A stretch of 64,000 nucleotides of DNA from Micromonospora mirobrigensis (GTDB lineage Bacteria > Actinomycetota > Actinomycetes > Mycobacteriales > Micromonosporaceae): assembly GCF_900091555.1 (NCBI RefSeq), contig NZ_FMCX01000002.1, positions 310,001 through 374,000 on the forward strand. The letters are read 5' to 3'. The notes under the pieces were generated by a model, which saw only the letters and a list, made by a program, of their open reading frames with translations, had not been told where the DNA came from and did no database searches. Each line of letters begins with the position of its first letter. Within the stretch, counting starts at the first letter, position 1. Position numbers and translations under genes: made by a program. Below, in pieces: positions 25,015-36,614 of the stretch.

Positions 25015-26262
25015 CGCTTCGGCCGGCCGGCGGGGTCGCGGGGCCGCGCCGCGGACCACCAGGGCGGTGTTGAAGCCGTCGAAGCCGCGGGCGGCGACCA
25101 GCGCCACCCGGTGCCGGGGGGTCCGGTGCTCGCGCAGGAAGTCCAGCTCGCAGCCCTCGGCCGGGTCGTCCGGCCCGGCCGAGGCGGGCAGCGTGTCGTG
25201 GGCGAACGCGAGCAGCGCGGTGGCCACGTCCAGCGCCGAGCCGCCCTGGTGGGCCCGGCCGGTCAACGGTTTCTGGGTGGACACCGGCGGCGGCCGGTCC
25301 CCGAAGACCGACCGCAGCGCGTCGGCCTCGGCCCGGTCGTGCGCCGGCACACCCAACGCGTCGGGGAACACCACGTCGACCTCCGACGGGTCGACCCCGG
25401 CCCGTTCCAGCGCCTGCCACATCGCCCGGGCGTAGTGGGTGGCCTCGGCCGCGTCCGGTCGGGTGGGCGCGGCGTCGTGGGTGGCCGCCCACCCGGTCAC
25501 CTCGCCGTAGATCCGCGCGCCCCGGGACACGGCGTGGCCGAGTTCCTCCACCACGAAGACCGCACCCCCCTCGGCCGGCACGTAGCCCTGCGCGTCCCGG
25601 TCGAACGGCCGGTAGGCCCGCCGCGGGTCCGAGACGTCGCTGAGCAGCCCGGAGCGCAGCTGACAGGCCAGCGCGTACGGGCTCAGCGGGCACTCCGTGG
25701 CCCCGGCGATCACCACCGGGGTGCCCCGACGGATCGTCCGGACGGCGTGGGCCAGGCTGTCCAGGCCGCCCGCCGCCTCGGCGACCAGCACCCCGCACGG
25801 GCCCTTGAACTGGTGGTGGATGGAGAGCTGCCCGACGCTCGCGGCGTAGAACCAGGCGATCGACTGGTACGCCCCCACCGTGCGCGACGTGCCACCCCAG
25901 AGCCGTTGCAGCTCCCGCTGGCCGAACAGGTTCCCCCCGGACGAGCTGGCCAGGGTGACCGCGTAGCCGTACGGGTCGGGGGCCCGCTCCGGCAGCCCGG
26001 CGTCGGCCAGCGCCAGCCGGGTGGCGGCGAAGCCCAGGTGGGTCCAGCGGTCGGTCTGCACCAGCCGCCGCTGCTCGACCCACGCGGTGGCCTCGAAGCC
26101 GGGCACCTCCCCGCCGACCCGGGTCGGGTAGCCCGCCGGGTCGAACAGGGTGATCGGCCCGGTCCGGCGCTCCCGGGCGGTCACCGTCGCCCAGTGCGCG
26201 TCGGCGCCGATCCCGCTCGGCGCCACCACCCCGATGCCGGTGACCACCGCCCGGCCGCTCAC
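25012..26262 (-). CDS. Type II PKS chain length factor (KS-beta)
   Basis: 416 residues, homologous to KS-alpha. The catalytic-Cys block reads GPCGVLVAEAAGGLDSL, so the Cys is Ala163; most CLFs have Gln there. The HGTGT block is FPDALGVP and the K...H block is STQKPLTGRAHQ, so all three catalytic groups are lost, as expected for a KS-beta. It pairs with KS-alpha and sets chain length. GTG 26262 has GGGAGG 7 bases upstream; ATG 26286, overlapping the KS-alpha stop, is an alternative. The complementary long open frame through this region is not coding. Confidence 0.9.
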   Translation of the reverse strand: MSGRAVVTGIGVVAPSGIGADAHWATVTARERRTGPITLFDPAGYPTRVGGEVPGFEATAWVEQRRLVQTDRWTHLGFAATRLALADAGLPERAPDPYGYAVTLASSSGGNLFGQRELQRLWGGTSRTVGAYQSIAWFYAASVGQLSIHHQFKGPCGVLVAEAAGGLDSLAHAVRTIRRGTPVVIAGATECPLSPYALACQLRSGLLSDVSDPRRAYRPFDRDAQGYVPAEGGAVFVVEELGHAVSRGARIYGEVTGWAATHDAAPTRPDAAEATHYARAMWQALERAGVDPSEVDVVFPDALGVPAHDRAEADALRSVFGDRPPPVSTQKPLTGRAHQGGSALDVATALLAFAHDTLPASAGPDDPAEGCELDFLREHRTPRHRVALVAARGFDGFNTALVVRGAAPRPRRPAEA

Positions 26263-26282
26263 GCCGTCGCCTCCCACCGGGC

Positions 26283-27550
26283 TCATCCGGTCACCCCGGC
26301 GAGCCGGCGGAACAGCATCGCCGACTGGAAGCCCCCGAAGCCGCTGCCCACGGAGAGCGCCACGTCCACCGGCAGCTCCCGCGCCTCGTTCGGCACGTAG
26401 TCCAGGTCGCACTCCGGGTCGCGGGTGGCCCAGTTGGCCGTCGGCGGCACCACCCCGAACTCGATGGCCAGGGCGCAGGCGGCCATCTCGATCGACCCGA
26501 TGGCGCCCAACGAGTGCCCCACCATCGACTTGATCGAACTGATCGGCACCCGGTACGCGGCCTCGCCGAGGGCGCGTTTGAACGCGGCGGTCTCGTGCCG
26601 GTCGTTCTGCCGGGTGCCGGAGCCGTGCGCGCTGATGTAGGAGACCTGCTCGGGGGCGAGCCGGGCCTGTCTCATCGCCGCGCTGATCGCCAGCCCCATC
26701 TCCACCCCGTCCGGGCGCAGCCCGGTCATGTGGAAGCCGTTGCTGCGGCTGGCGTACCCGGCGACCTCGCAGTAGACGTGGGCGCCCCGACGGCGGGCGT
26801 GTTCGTGCTCCTCCAGCACCAGCACCGCGGCGCCCTCGGCGAGGACGAAGCCGTGCCGGTCGGCGTCGAACGGTCGGGAGGCGTGCGCCGGGTCGTCGTT
26901 GTCCGGGCTGGTCGCCCCGATCGCGTCGAACGAGGCCACGGTGACCGGGGAGATCGGCGAGTCGGCCGCCCCGGCGAGCACCACGTCGGCCTCGCCGTCG
27001 GCGATCAGCTGGTGGGCGTAGCCGATCGCGTCGATACCGGAGGTGCAGCCGGTGGAGATCACCTGCGCCGGGCCGTGCAGGCCCTGCCGGCAGGCCACGT
27101 CCGCGGCCAGGCTGCTGGGCACCAGGGCCTGGTAGAGGTACGGGCCGCCGAGGCGATGGTCGACCAGCCAGTGCCGGCCGGAGTCGCTGACCCGCACGTA
27201 CTCCTGCTCCAGGGCCATGGTGCCGCCGACGGCGGTGCCGAGCACCACCCCGGCCCGCTCCCGTTGCGCGTCGGTGAGCTCCAGGCCGCTGTCGGCGACC
27301 GCCTCCGCCGCGCAGGCCAGCGCGAACTGCACGTACCGGTCGGCGCGCTGCCGCTCGGCGACGGTGATCCCCGCCGCGTCGGGGTCGAAGTCGCACTCGG
27401 CGGCGATCTGGGAGCGGAACGGTGACGGGTCGAAGAAGCTGATCCGCCGGGTCGCCGTACGCCCCTCGGTGATGGTCTTCCAGAACCGGTCCCGGGTGAC
27501 GCCGCCCGGGGCGACCACCCCGACCCCGGTCACCACCGTGCGACGCCCGC

Positions 27551-27554
<4 letters not shown>
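26283..27554 (-). CDS. Type II PKS ketosynthase KS-alpha
   Basis: 423 residues. C170 in [17 protein letters not shown]310 in SAHGSGT, and K342/H347 in [12 protein letters not shown] form a complete active site. The TGCTSGxDA signature is diagnostic of actinomycete type II PKS KS-alpha. It condenses malonyl-ACP units with the chain length factor as heterodimer. It starts at GTG overlapping the cupin stop by 4 bases. Order in the operon is accDA-accB-accC-ACP/ARO-cupin-KS-alpha-CLF. Confidence 0.95.
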
Positions 27555-30079
<2,525 letters not shown>

Positions 30080-30097
30080 CGCCGCGCCCCCGCCGTC

Positions 30098-30556
30098 TCA
30101 GGCCGGGTCCAGGGCGACCAGCGGCTGGTCGTACTCGACCGGCTTGCCGTCCTCTACCAGCAACTCGACCACCCGGCCGGCCCGGTCGGCGGTCACCTCG
30201 TTGAGCAGCTTCATCGCCTCGACGATCCCCACCACCTGCCCGGTCCGGACCTGGTCGCCGACGGCCACGAAGGGCGCCGCGCCCGGTTCCGGGGACCGGT
30301 AGAAGGTGCCGACCATCGGCGCCCGGACCAGCAGGGCGGCGGCCGGCTGCTCGGCGGCGGCGACCGGCTGACCGGCCGGCGCGTCCCGGGGCGTCGGCAC
30401 CGGCTGGGCGGGCCCGTGCCACTCCACCTCCAGCACGGTGTCGCCGCTGCGCAGCCGTACCCGCCGGACCGGGCCGTCCAGCTCGTCGACCAGCTGACGG
30501 GCGTGCCGGCGCAGCTCGGTGAGGACGCCGTCGTCCGGCGTCGGCCCGGCGTTCAC
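30098..30556 (-). CDS. accB: Biotin carboxyl carrier protein
   Basis: 152 residues. An Ala/Pro-rich linker (residues about 50-75) precedes the biotinyl domain with K116 in [10 protein letters not shown] and the thumb region [16 protein letters not shown]. It shuttles CO2 between AccC and the carboxyltransferase. GTG start overlaps the accDA stop by 4 bases. Confidence 0.94.
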   Translation of the reverse strand: MNAGPTPDDGVLTELRRHARQLVDELDGPVRRVRLRSGDTVLEVEWHGPAQPVPTPRDAPAGQPVAAAEQPAAALLVRAPMVGTFYRSPEPGAAPFVAVGDQVRTGQVVGIVEAMKLLNEVTADRAGRVVELLVEDGKPVEYDQPLVALDPA

Positions 30557-32346
30557 CGCTTCACCGCCAGCGAGCCGGCGGCGCCGAAGCGGCGGAACCG
30601 TTCCCGTCGGCGGCGCACCAGCGCGGCCCGGGGCACCTCCAGCAGCGGGGCCAGGTTCGCCGACAACGCCCGGCGCAGCTCGTCGGCCGCGCCCTGCGGG
30701 TCGGCCTGGGCGCCGCCGTCCGGCTCGGACACGATCTGGTCCACCACGCCGAGGCGGGACAGGTCCGGTGCGGTCAGCCGCAACGCCCGCGCGGCCCGCG
30801 GCGCGGCCGGGCTGTCCGGCCAGAGGATCGCCGCGCAGCCCTCCGGGCTGATCACCGAATACACGGCCCGGCGCAACATCAGCACCCGGTCGGCCACGGC
30901 CAGCGCCAGCGCCCCGCCGCTGCCCCCCTCGCCGGTGACCACGGCCACGACGGGCGTGGGCAGCGCGGTCATCGTCAGGATGCTCTCCGCGATCGCCGCG
31001 GCCTGCCCCTGCTCCTCCGCGTCGACGCCCGGGTCCGCGCCGGGGGTGTCCACCAGGGTCACCACCGGCAGCCCCAGCCGGGCGGCCAGGCGCATCAGCC
31101 GCAGCGCCTTGCGGTGCCCCGCCGGGCTGGCCATGCCGAAGTTGCGGGCCACCAGTTCGGCGGTGGTGTGCCCCTTCTGGTGGCCGATCACCATCACCGG
31201 TCGCCCGTCCAGCCGGGCCAGCCCGCCGACCACCGCCGGGCAGTCCGCGCCGAGCCGGTCGCCGTGCAGCTCGACGAAGCCGTCGAAGGCGCTGTCCAGA
31301 TAGTCCAGGGTGGTGGGTCGGCCCGGGTGCCGGGCGGCCCGCACGGTGTCCCAGGCGTCGACCGGGTCGGGCGTGGCGCCGGGTCCGCGCCGGTCCACCG
31401 GGGACCGGACGGGTACGTCCGGCGCGGCGCCCGCCGGCTCGGCGGGCGCGGATCCGGCGGCCCGCGGGGCGGGCACGGCCGCGATCGCCGTACCACCGCT
31501 CGCCACCTGCGCGGCGGCGCTCCCCGCCGGCGCGGGCCGGGCGGCGCCGGCGGCCGCGGCGAGCAGCGCCGCGAGCCGGCCGCGCAGCGCCCGGCGCGGC
31601 ACCACCATGTCGACCTGGCCGTGCCGGAGCAGGAACTCGGCGGTCTGGAACCCCTCCGGCAGCGGCCGGCCGGTGACCTGGCGGATCACCCGGGGACCGG
31701 CGAAGCCCATCCGGGCGCCGGTCTCGGCGAGCACCAGGTCGGTGTTGGTGGCGAAGGAGGCGGCCACCCCGCCGTACGTCGGGTCGGTCAGCACGCTGAC
31801 CGTCAGCAGCCCGGCCTCCCGCAGCACCCCGATCGCCTGGCTGACCGTGGCCATCTGCATCAGCGACAGGGCGCCCTCCTGCATCCGCGCCCCGCCGGAG
31901 GCGGTGACCAGCACCAGCGGGACCCGGTCGGCCAGCGCCCGTTCCGCCGCGCGGGTGATCAGCTCACCGACCGCGCAGCCCAGGCTGCCGCCGAGGAACC
32001 GGAAGTCCATCACGGCCAGCACGGCCGGCTGACCGGCGATGGTGGCGGTGCCGCAGAGCACCGCCTCGTCCAGGCCGGTGCCGGTGCGGGCCGCGGCGAG
32101 CCGGTTCGGGTACGGCAGGACGTCGACGAAGCCGATCGGGTCGACCTCGACGACACGGTCCGGCAGCGCCCGGAACGAGTCGGGGTCCACCAGCTGCGCC
32201 AGCCGCTGCGGTGCGCCCAACCGGACGTGCGTGCCGCACTCCGGGCAGACGTCCAGGTTGCGCCGCAACCGCTTGCGATAGAGCAGGGAGGAGCAGCCCG
32301 CGCAGCGGGACCAGAGCTGCTCGTCGCGCGGAGCGGTGGTGGTCAC
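30553..32346 (-). CDS. Fused acetyl-CoA carboxyltransferase (beta-alpha, AccD-AccA)
   Basis: 597 residues from GTG 32346. An N-terminal zinc ribbon (C15, C18, C34, C37) and beta domain ([21 protein letters not shown]) are followed by an Ala/Pro linker at about 275-345. The alpha domain follows ([56 protein letters not shown]). Plant-type and bacterial enzymes usually split these; fusion occurs in aromatic PKS clusters. The longer in-frame start at 32478 has an RBS, but its extra 44 residues are Gly/Arg-rich with weak codon bias. Confidence 0.88.
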   Translation of the reverse strand: MTTTAPRDEQLWSRCAGCSSLLYRKRLRRNLDVCPECGTHVRLGAPQRLAQLVDPDSFRALPDRVVEVDPIGFVDVLPYPNRLAAARTGTGLDEAVLCGTATIAGQPAVLAVMDFRFLGGSLGCAVGELITRAAERALADRVPLVLVTASGGARMQEGALSLMQMATVSQAIGVLREAGLLTVSVLTDPTYGGVAASFATNTDLVLAETGARMGFAGPRVIRQVTGRPLPEGFQTAEFLLRHGQVDMVVPRRALRGRLAALLAAAAGAARPAPAGSAAAQVASGGTAIAAVPAPRAAGSAPAEPAGAAPDVPVRSPVDRRGPGATPDPVDAWDTVRAARHPGRPTTLDYLDSAFDGFVELHGDRLGADCPAVVGGLARLDGRPVMVIGHQKGHTTAELVARNFGMASPAGHRKALRLMRLAARLGLPVVTLVDTPGADPGVDAEEQGQAAAIAESILTMTALPTPVVAVVTGEGGSGGALALAVADRVLMLRRAVYSVISPEGCAAILWPDSPAAPRAARALRLTAPDLSRLGVVDQIVSEPDGGAQADPQGAADELRRALSANLAPLLEVPRAALVRRRRERFRRFGAAGSLAVKR

Positions 32347-32471
32347 GGCCGCCACCCGGTGGCCGAGGCTCCCCCGCGCCCGACCCGGTACGCCACCACG
32401 GCCCCGGCGACACCTGCGGCCCGTTCCTGCGCAGGGCGGACCCCCCTCGCGGCGATCGGCCAACGGTCCAT
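32343..32471 (-). CDS. Possible 42-residue leader ORF upstream of accDA
   Basis: ATG 32471 lies downstream of a GGAGGGGG sequence, and the TGA overlaps the accDA GTG by 4 bases, the same coupling used through the operon. About 37 of 43 codons end in G or C, better than the alternative frame that would extend AccDA. The peptide starts [15 protein letters not shown] and matches nothing I know. It may only be a translational coupling device, or not expressed. Confidence 0.3.
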   Translation of the reverse strand: MDRWPIAARGVRPAQERAAGVAGAVVAYRVGRGGASATGWRP

Positions 32472-32893
32472 CGAACATCTCCCCCTCCGGCGCGCGTCCG
32501 GCTCCGGCGGTGACGGCCGCAGCCCGGGACAACTGGTCGCGAGCATGCGGCGGGGGCCGTCAACCGGGCGTCACCACAGGCCGCCTTCGGGCCGCGCGCA
32601 GTCGTGACGATGCGTTGACGCAAGCTGTGCGCGAGATAAGCGTGAGCCGCACTCGCGTCGCCGCCGCTTACCTCTTATCCGCAGTTCAGAGCCGTTCCAG
32701 GAAAGAGCGGCGAGCAGTCGCCATGGCGACCATCTGTTGACTGAGTGTAACTATGATTGATAATCTTCAGCACGGCCAGCCCGGCGCACCGGGGCGGGTG
32801 CGACGCTCCGGCCGACGGCCCCGACAGCGGTGTCACGTGCCTAGCCGGGTCTTCTGGTGATTCCGGACTCGCTTCCGCTGCAGGGGGTGCCAC
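32472..32893. other. Divergent control region between accDA operon and SARP gene
   Basis: No gene is supported. The AT-richest stretch of this region is at 32731-32770 and contains the plus-strand promoter described separately. TGCGT-TG-ACGCA at 32611-32622 and the near-match pair AGATAAGCG (from 32634) and CGCTTACCT (to about 32674) are symmetrical and could bind regulators. The minus-strand promoter for the PKS operon must lie here but no clear hexamers were found. Confidence 0.55.
32737..32764 (+). promoter_or_regulatory. Promoter of the SARP gene
   Basis: TTGACT (32737-32742) and GATAAT (32759-32764) are 16 bases apart and close to the vegetative consensus, about 130 bases before the GTG at 32894. 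It is the best promoter-like match in the cluster. Confidence 0.5.
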
Positions 32894-33706
32894 GTGGCCT
32901 CTGATCCGTCCGCACCCGCCGGCCCGACCGGGGAGACCGTCCACCTGTGCCTGCTCGGCGGCTTCCGGCTGCTGCGCGGTGGCGCCCCCGTGATCGTGCC
33001 CCGGGGACTGCAACGGGTCATCGCGCTGATCGGGCTACGGCCCGGCGCCACCCGCAGCAACCTGGCCGGCCTGCTCTGGCCGGACACGTCCGAGGAACGC
33101 GCCCTGTCCTCCCTGCGTACCGCCCTGTGGCGGCTGCGTCAGGACCCGTGCTGCCCGATCCGCACCGACGGCGACACCGTACGGCTGGACCCGGTGGTCC
33201 GACTCGACGTCGACGACCTGGTCCGCACCGCCGCCCGGGTACGCGAGGGCGAGAACCCGCGTACGCTCGCCGACGCGATCGACGCCGGCCGACACGACCT
33301 GCTCCCCGGCTGGTACGACGACTGGGTGCTGCTGGAACGGGAACGACTGCGCCAACTGCGCCTGCACATGCTGGAGCAGATCGCCGGCAACCACCTGACC
33401 GCCGGCCGGCACGGCGAGGCGTTGCAGGCCGCCCTCGAGGCGATGGCCGCCGAGCCGCTGCGCGAGACCCCGCACCGGCTGGTGGTCCGCATCCACCTCG
33501 CCGAGGGCAACGCCTTCGAGGCCGTGCACGCCTTCTACGTCTACCGCGACCTGCTCCTGCGGGAACTGCGGCTGGAACCCTCCCCCGCGATGTCCGCCCT
33601 GCTCGACGACACCCTCGGCCCGATCCGACGGGCCACCCGCGCCACCGGCCGGCCCGGCGCCACCACACCGGCCGACGCCGCGTCACCGGCCCGGCGGGGC
33701 ACGTGA
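32894..33706 (+). CDS. SARP-family pathway activator
   Basis: 270 residues. The N-terminal winged-helix DNA-binding domain (VHLCLLGGFRLLRGGAPV, ALSSLRTALWRLRQ) is followed by a bacterial transcriptional activation domain from about 103 (DLLPGWYDDWVLLERERLRQ, LHMLEQIAGNHLTAGRHGEA). It is a small SARP with no ATPase domain. It is transcribed away from the PKS operon and is the probable activator of it. GTG 32894 has an AGGGGG sequence upstream. Confidence 0.93.
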   Translation: MASDPSAPAGPTGETVHLCLLGGFRLLRGGAPVIVPRGLQRVIALIGLRPGATRSNLAGLLWPDTSEERALSSLRTALWRLRQDPCCPIRTDGDTVRLDPVVRLDVDDLVRTAARVREGENPRTLADAIDAGRHDLLPGWYDDWVLLERERLRQLRLHMLEQIAGNHLTAGRHGEALQAALEAMAAEPLRETPHRLVVRIHLAEGNAFEAVHAFYVYRDLLLRELRLEPSPAMSALLDDTLGPIRRATRATGRPGATTPADAASPARRGT

Positions 33707-33795
33707 CGACCGGATGACACGCCCACGGCCATGGTGAACGCCCAGGGTGCCGTCGTGGTCCTCGACGGACACCCCACCGGCGGAAGGGGTGCCCC

Positions 33796-34158
33796 ATGAG
33801 TCGTCTGCTGATCGTCAGCCGGATCAGTCCCGGGTCCGAGGGCCGGGTCGCGCAGATCTTCGCCGAATCCGACGCCACCGACCTGCCCGCGCTGACCGGC
33901 GTCCGGCACCGGTCGCTGTACTGCCTGCACGACCTGCTCGTCCACCTGGTGGAGACCGCGCAGGTGGACGCCGACGCGCTCGCCGCCGCCCGCAGCCACC
34001 CCCTCTACCTCCAGGTCAACGAACGGCTCTCCGCCCACACCACGTCCTACCTGCCCACCTGGAGCTCGCCCCGGGACGCCGTCGCCGGCTGCTTCTACCG
34101 CTGGGACGCCACCGGACCGGACCTGACCGGCATCCGCCGCTTCGCCGTCGGCGGCTGA
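33796..34158 (+). CDS. TcmI-family polyketide cyclase
   Basis: 120 residues. MSRLLIVSRISPGSEGRVAQ, SLYCLHDLLVHLVE and AGCFYRWD match the ferredoxin-like TcmI cyclase family. These close the later rings of aromatic type II polyketides. Together with the fused ACP-aromatase it implies a multi-ring aromatic product. GGGG lies upstream of ATG 33796. It follows the SARP gene on the same strand. Confidence 0.88.
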   Translation: MSRLLIVSRISPGSEGRVAQIFAESDATDLPALTGVRHRSLYCLHDLLVHLVETAQVDADALAAARSHPLYLQVNERLSAHTTSYLPTWSSPRDAVAGCFYRWDATGPDLTGIRRFAVGG

Positions 34159-34327
34159 CCGACCCATCCCGCCGCCACACGCTCGGTCACCCGACCGCCA
34201 CCGCTGGACACCGGCCGTCCCACCAGCGACGCGAGCCGCCGACCTCCCTGTCGCCCGCGCCGTACGTGTGCAAAGCTGCCCCGGGTTTTCTCGCGACTTT
34301 TTCACGTACATAAGAGGGAGGTTCGCC

Positions 34328-35536
34328 GTGCCGTCGACTGTCGGGCAATGGCTGATCGTGATCCTGGCCCTGCTGGTGGGCCTGGCAGCCGGATGGGTGC
34401 TGAATGGCCGGCGCACCACGGCGGATCCGGTGCGGCCCATCGTGGAGGGTGACCCGGTCGCCGGCGTCACCGACCTGGACGCCGAGCCGCCCATGCCGGC
34501 CACCGTCGACCAGCAGCGGCCCGAGGTCACCATCGACGAGGCCCCGCCCGCCGCGGTGACCGCCGACGCCACCCCGGTCGAGGCCGAGACCGCCCCGGCC
34601 GCCGCCACCCTGGCCGCCACCGCCACCCCGGTTCCCGAGGTCGAGCCGGCCTCCGCCACCACCGGCGCGGTGCCGGCCCCGGGCACCGGCGCGGTCGACA
34701 CCGCCCCGCTCGCCGACACCTCACCGGCGACCGCCGCGTCGGCCGACCCGGAGACCGCCGACCGCGTGACCGCCGGGAGCGCCGACCTCGCCGAGGCGCA
34801 GACGGCTCCGGGCGACGCTTCCGTCCCGGCCACCACGACCCCGACCGACGAGGTCACCGCCGGGCGGTCGGAGACCGACGCCGGCCCGGCGGTCCTGCCC
34901 GCCCAGCGCACCGAGGAGGAGCGGGTCGGCTCCGCCCTCGACGAGGAGCAGGCCGGCTCCACGGCCGACGAGGACGCGCCGGCCGCCGGGACGTCCGCGA
35001 TCGCGGCCGGCACCGTGCCGGCGCCGCGTACCGCCGTCCACGACAGCGACCTGGTCACCGAGACGGACCTCCCGCGCGAGACCGCCACCACCGACCAGGG
35101 CGACGCGCCGCTGCCCGCCGTCGCCGCGGAGCCGACCGCGACCGGCACCGACGTCGAGTCGACCCGGGCGACCCCCGCCACGTCCGGTGACGCCGTGACC
35201 GGCACCGGGCCGCTCGACGCCGCCACCGGGACCGCACCGGCCGCCCCGGTCACGGTCCCGCCCGCCGCGGAGCCGGCGGCCGACGGGCCGGCGGACGACT
35301 TCCGTCGCATCCAGGGCGTCGGCCCGAAGATGGCCGCCGCGCTCCAGGCGGCCGGCATCCGCACCTACGGGCAGCTCGCCGCGCTGGACGAGGCGGCGCT
35401 GCGGGACACCATCCGGGCGGCCGGACTGCGCGCCGCCCCCAGCCTGGCGACCTGGGCGCAGCAGGCCAAGGTGCTGGCCGGCGCCCCCGCCGAGGCCGAG
35501 CGGGTGCTGCCGGTCGGGACCGGCGCCGACGCCTGA
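34328..35536 (+). CDS. Membrane-anchored, low-complexity protein with C-terminal helix-hairpin-helix
   Basis: 402 residues from GTG 34328 (GGGAGG 6 bases upstream). One N-terminal membrane helix (QWLIVILALLVGLAAGWVL) precedes a Thr/Ala/Pro/Asp-rich, probably disordered middle of about 300 residues. The end is a compact domain, DDFRRIQGVGPKMAAALQAA, then GIRTYGQLAALDEAALRDTI, a helix-hairpin-helix fold usually tied to DNA or protein contacts. Upstream is an inverted pair GTACGTG/CACGTAC at 34262-34268 and 34303-34309. The function is unknown. Confidence 0.75.
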   Translation: MPSTVGQWLIVILALLVGLAAGWVLNGRRTTADPVRPIVEGDPVAGVTDLDAEPPMPATVDQQRPEVTIDEAPPAAVTADATPVEAETAPAAATLAATATPVPEVEPASATTGAVPAPGTGAVDTAPLADTSPATAASADPETADRVTAGSADLAEAQTAPGDASVPATTTPTDEVTAGRSETDAGPAVLPAQRTEEERVGSALDEEQAGSTADEDAPAAGTSAIAAGTVPAPRTAVHDSDLVTETDLPRETATTDQGDAPLPAVAAEPTATGTDVESTRATPATSGDAVTGTGPLDAATGTAPAAPVTVPPAAEPAADGPADDFRRIQGVGPKMAAALQAAGIRTYGQLAALDEAALRDTIRAAGLRAAPSLATWAQQAKVLAGAPAEAERVLPVGTGADA

Positions 35537-35542
35537 ACCACT

Positions 35543-35581
35543 CCCGCCGGGCCGGTGGCACGCCGCCACCGGCCCGGCGGG
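35543..35581. terminator. Bidirectional intrinsic terminator
   Basis: A perfect 17-bp inverted repeat (arms 35543-35559 and 35565-35581) with a 5-base loop lies exactly between the convergent stops at 35536 and 35582. No U-tract is present, as is usual in high-GC actinomycetes. Confidence 0.85.
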
Positions 35582-36463
35582 TCACCGGTGTCCGACGCGG
35601 ATCGCGTCGAGCGTCGACCGGGCCGTCGCGGCCTGTTCCGGGTCGTCCCGGGTGATCAGCGCCTTCCACAGCGCCCAGCCCCGGGCCCGCGCCCACGTGT
35701 CGTGGGCGTACGGCAGCGCCGCCCGGAACGCCTCCCGGGCGGGGGCCGGCAGCAGGGTCCAGGCCACCGTCAGGTCGCAGGCCGGGTCGCCCATCCCGCA
35801 GCAGCCGAAGTCGATGACCGCCGCCAGCCGGCCCTCGCGGACCAGCAGGTTGCCCACGGCGACGTCGCCGTGGAACCAGACCGGCGGACCGGCCCACGTC
35901 GAGGCGAGCGCCTCGGCCCAGATCGCGGTGGCCTCGACGGCGAGGCCGCGGTCGGCGAGCTGCCGAACCGCCCGCCGGGTGTCGTCGTCGTAGGTGGACA
36001 GGGGCGCGCCCCGGAAGGCGCTGTGCGCCCCGGCGAGCGGACCGCCCGCCGGCTCCGGGCGGTGCAGCGCGGTGAGGAAGCCGGCGAGGTCGACAGCGAA
36101 CTCCACCGGGTCTGCGATCTGGTCGAGCGTCGCCGTCCGGCCCTCGATCCAGGCGTACACCGACCAGGGGAACGGGTAGCCCTCGCCCGGCACGCCCCGG
36201 GCCAGCGGCGCCGGCACCGCCAGCGGCAGCCCGGGCGCCAGCCGGGGCAGCCAGCGCTGTTCCTTGTCGACCTGCGGCACGTACCCGGGGGCGCTGGGCA
36301 GCCGTACGGTCATCGTGTCGCCGAGGTGGAAGGTGCGGTTGTCCCAGCCGCCCGCCCGCACCGGCCGCACGTCGAGGTCGCTCCACCCGGGGAACTGCGC
36401 GGCGACCAGCCGCCGCACCAGGGCGACGTCGATGGTCGGCGGCTTCTCGTCCGGTCCAGTCAT
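35582..36463 (-). CDS. Aminoglycoside phosphotransferase family kinase
   Basis: 293 residues. The kinase-like HGDVAVGNLLV catalytic loop and VIDFGCCGMGDPACDL metal-binding motif are intact, and the N-lobe contains RAGGWDNRTFHLGD. It is a generic APH-fold phosphotransferase; the substrate may be an antibiotic, a choline-like compound or a sugar. ATG 36463 removes an upstream antisense-like extension. Unlike the remnant at 24434, it is full length. Confidence 0.88.
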   Translation of the reverse strand: MTGPDEKPPTIDVALVRRLVAAQFPGWSDLDVRPVRAGGWDNRTFHLGDTMTVRLPSAPGYVPQVDKEQRWLPRLAPGLPLAVPAPLARGVPGEGYPFPWSVYAWIEGRTATLDQIADPVEFAVDLAGFLTALHRPEPAGGPLAGAHSAFRGAPLSTYDDDTRRAVRQLADRGLAVEATAIWAEALASTWAGPPVWFHGDVAVGNLLVREGRLAAVIDFGCCGMGDPACDLTVAWTLLPAPAREAFRAALPYAHDTWARARGWALWKALITRDDPEQAATARSTLDAIRVGHR

Positions 36464-36614
36464 CCGGCCCAGCCTGGAGCGCCCGGGCGGCGCTGGCAAT
36501 CCGTTTCCCGTGGCGGGATCGCGCGGAAAGCCCGATAACGGACACCTTCCGGCGGGTGGATCGCTAGCGTCGGTGCTGGGCCACCGGCCCACCGACCCGG
36601 CCCCAGGAGCAACC

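Noticed and set aside
32343..32478. N-terminal extension of AccDA to ATG 32478
   Set aside because: The extra residues are Gly/Arg-rich with weaker codon bias and do not resemble carboxyltransferase; kept only as an alternative.
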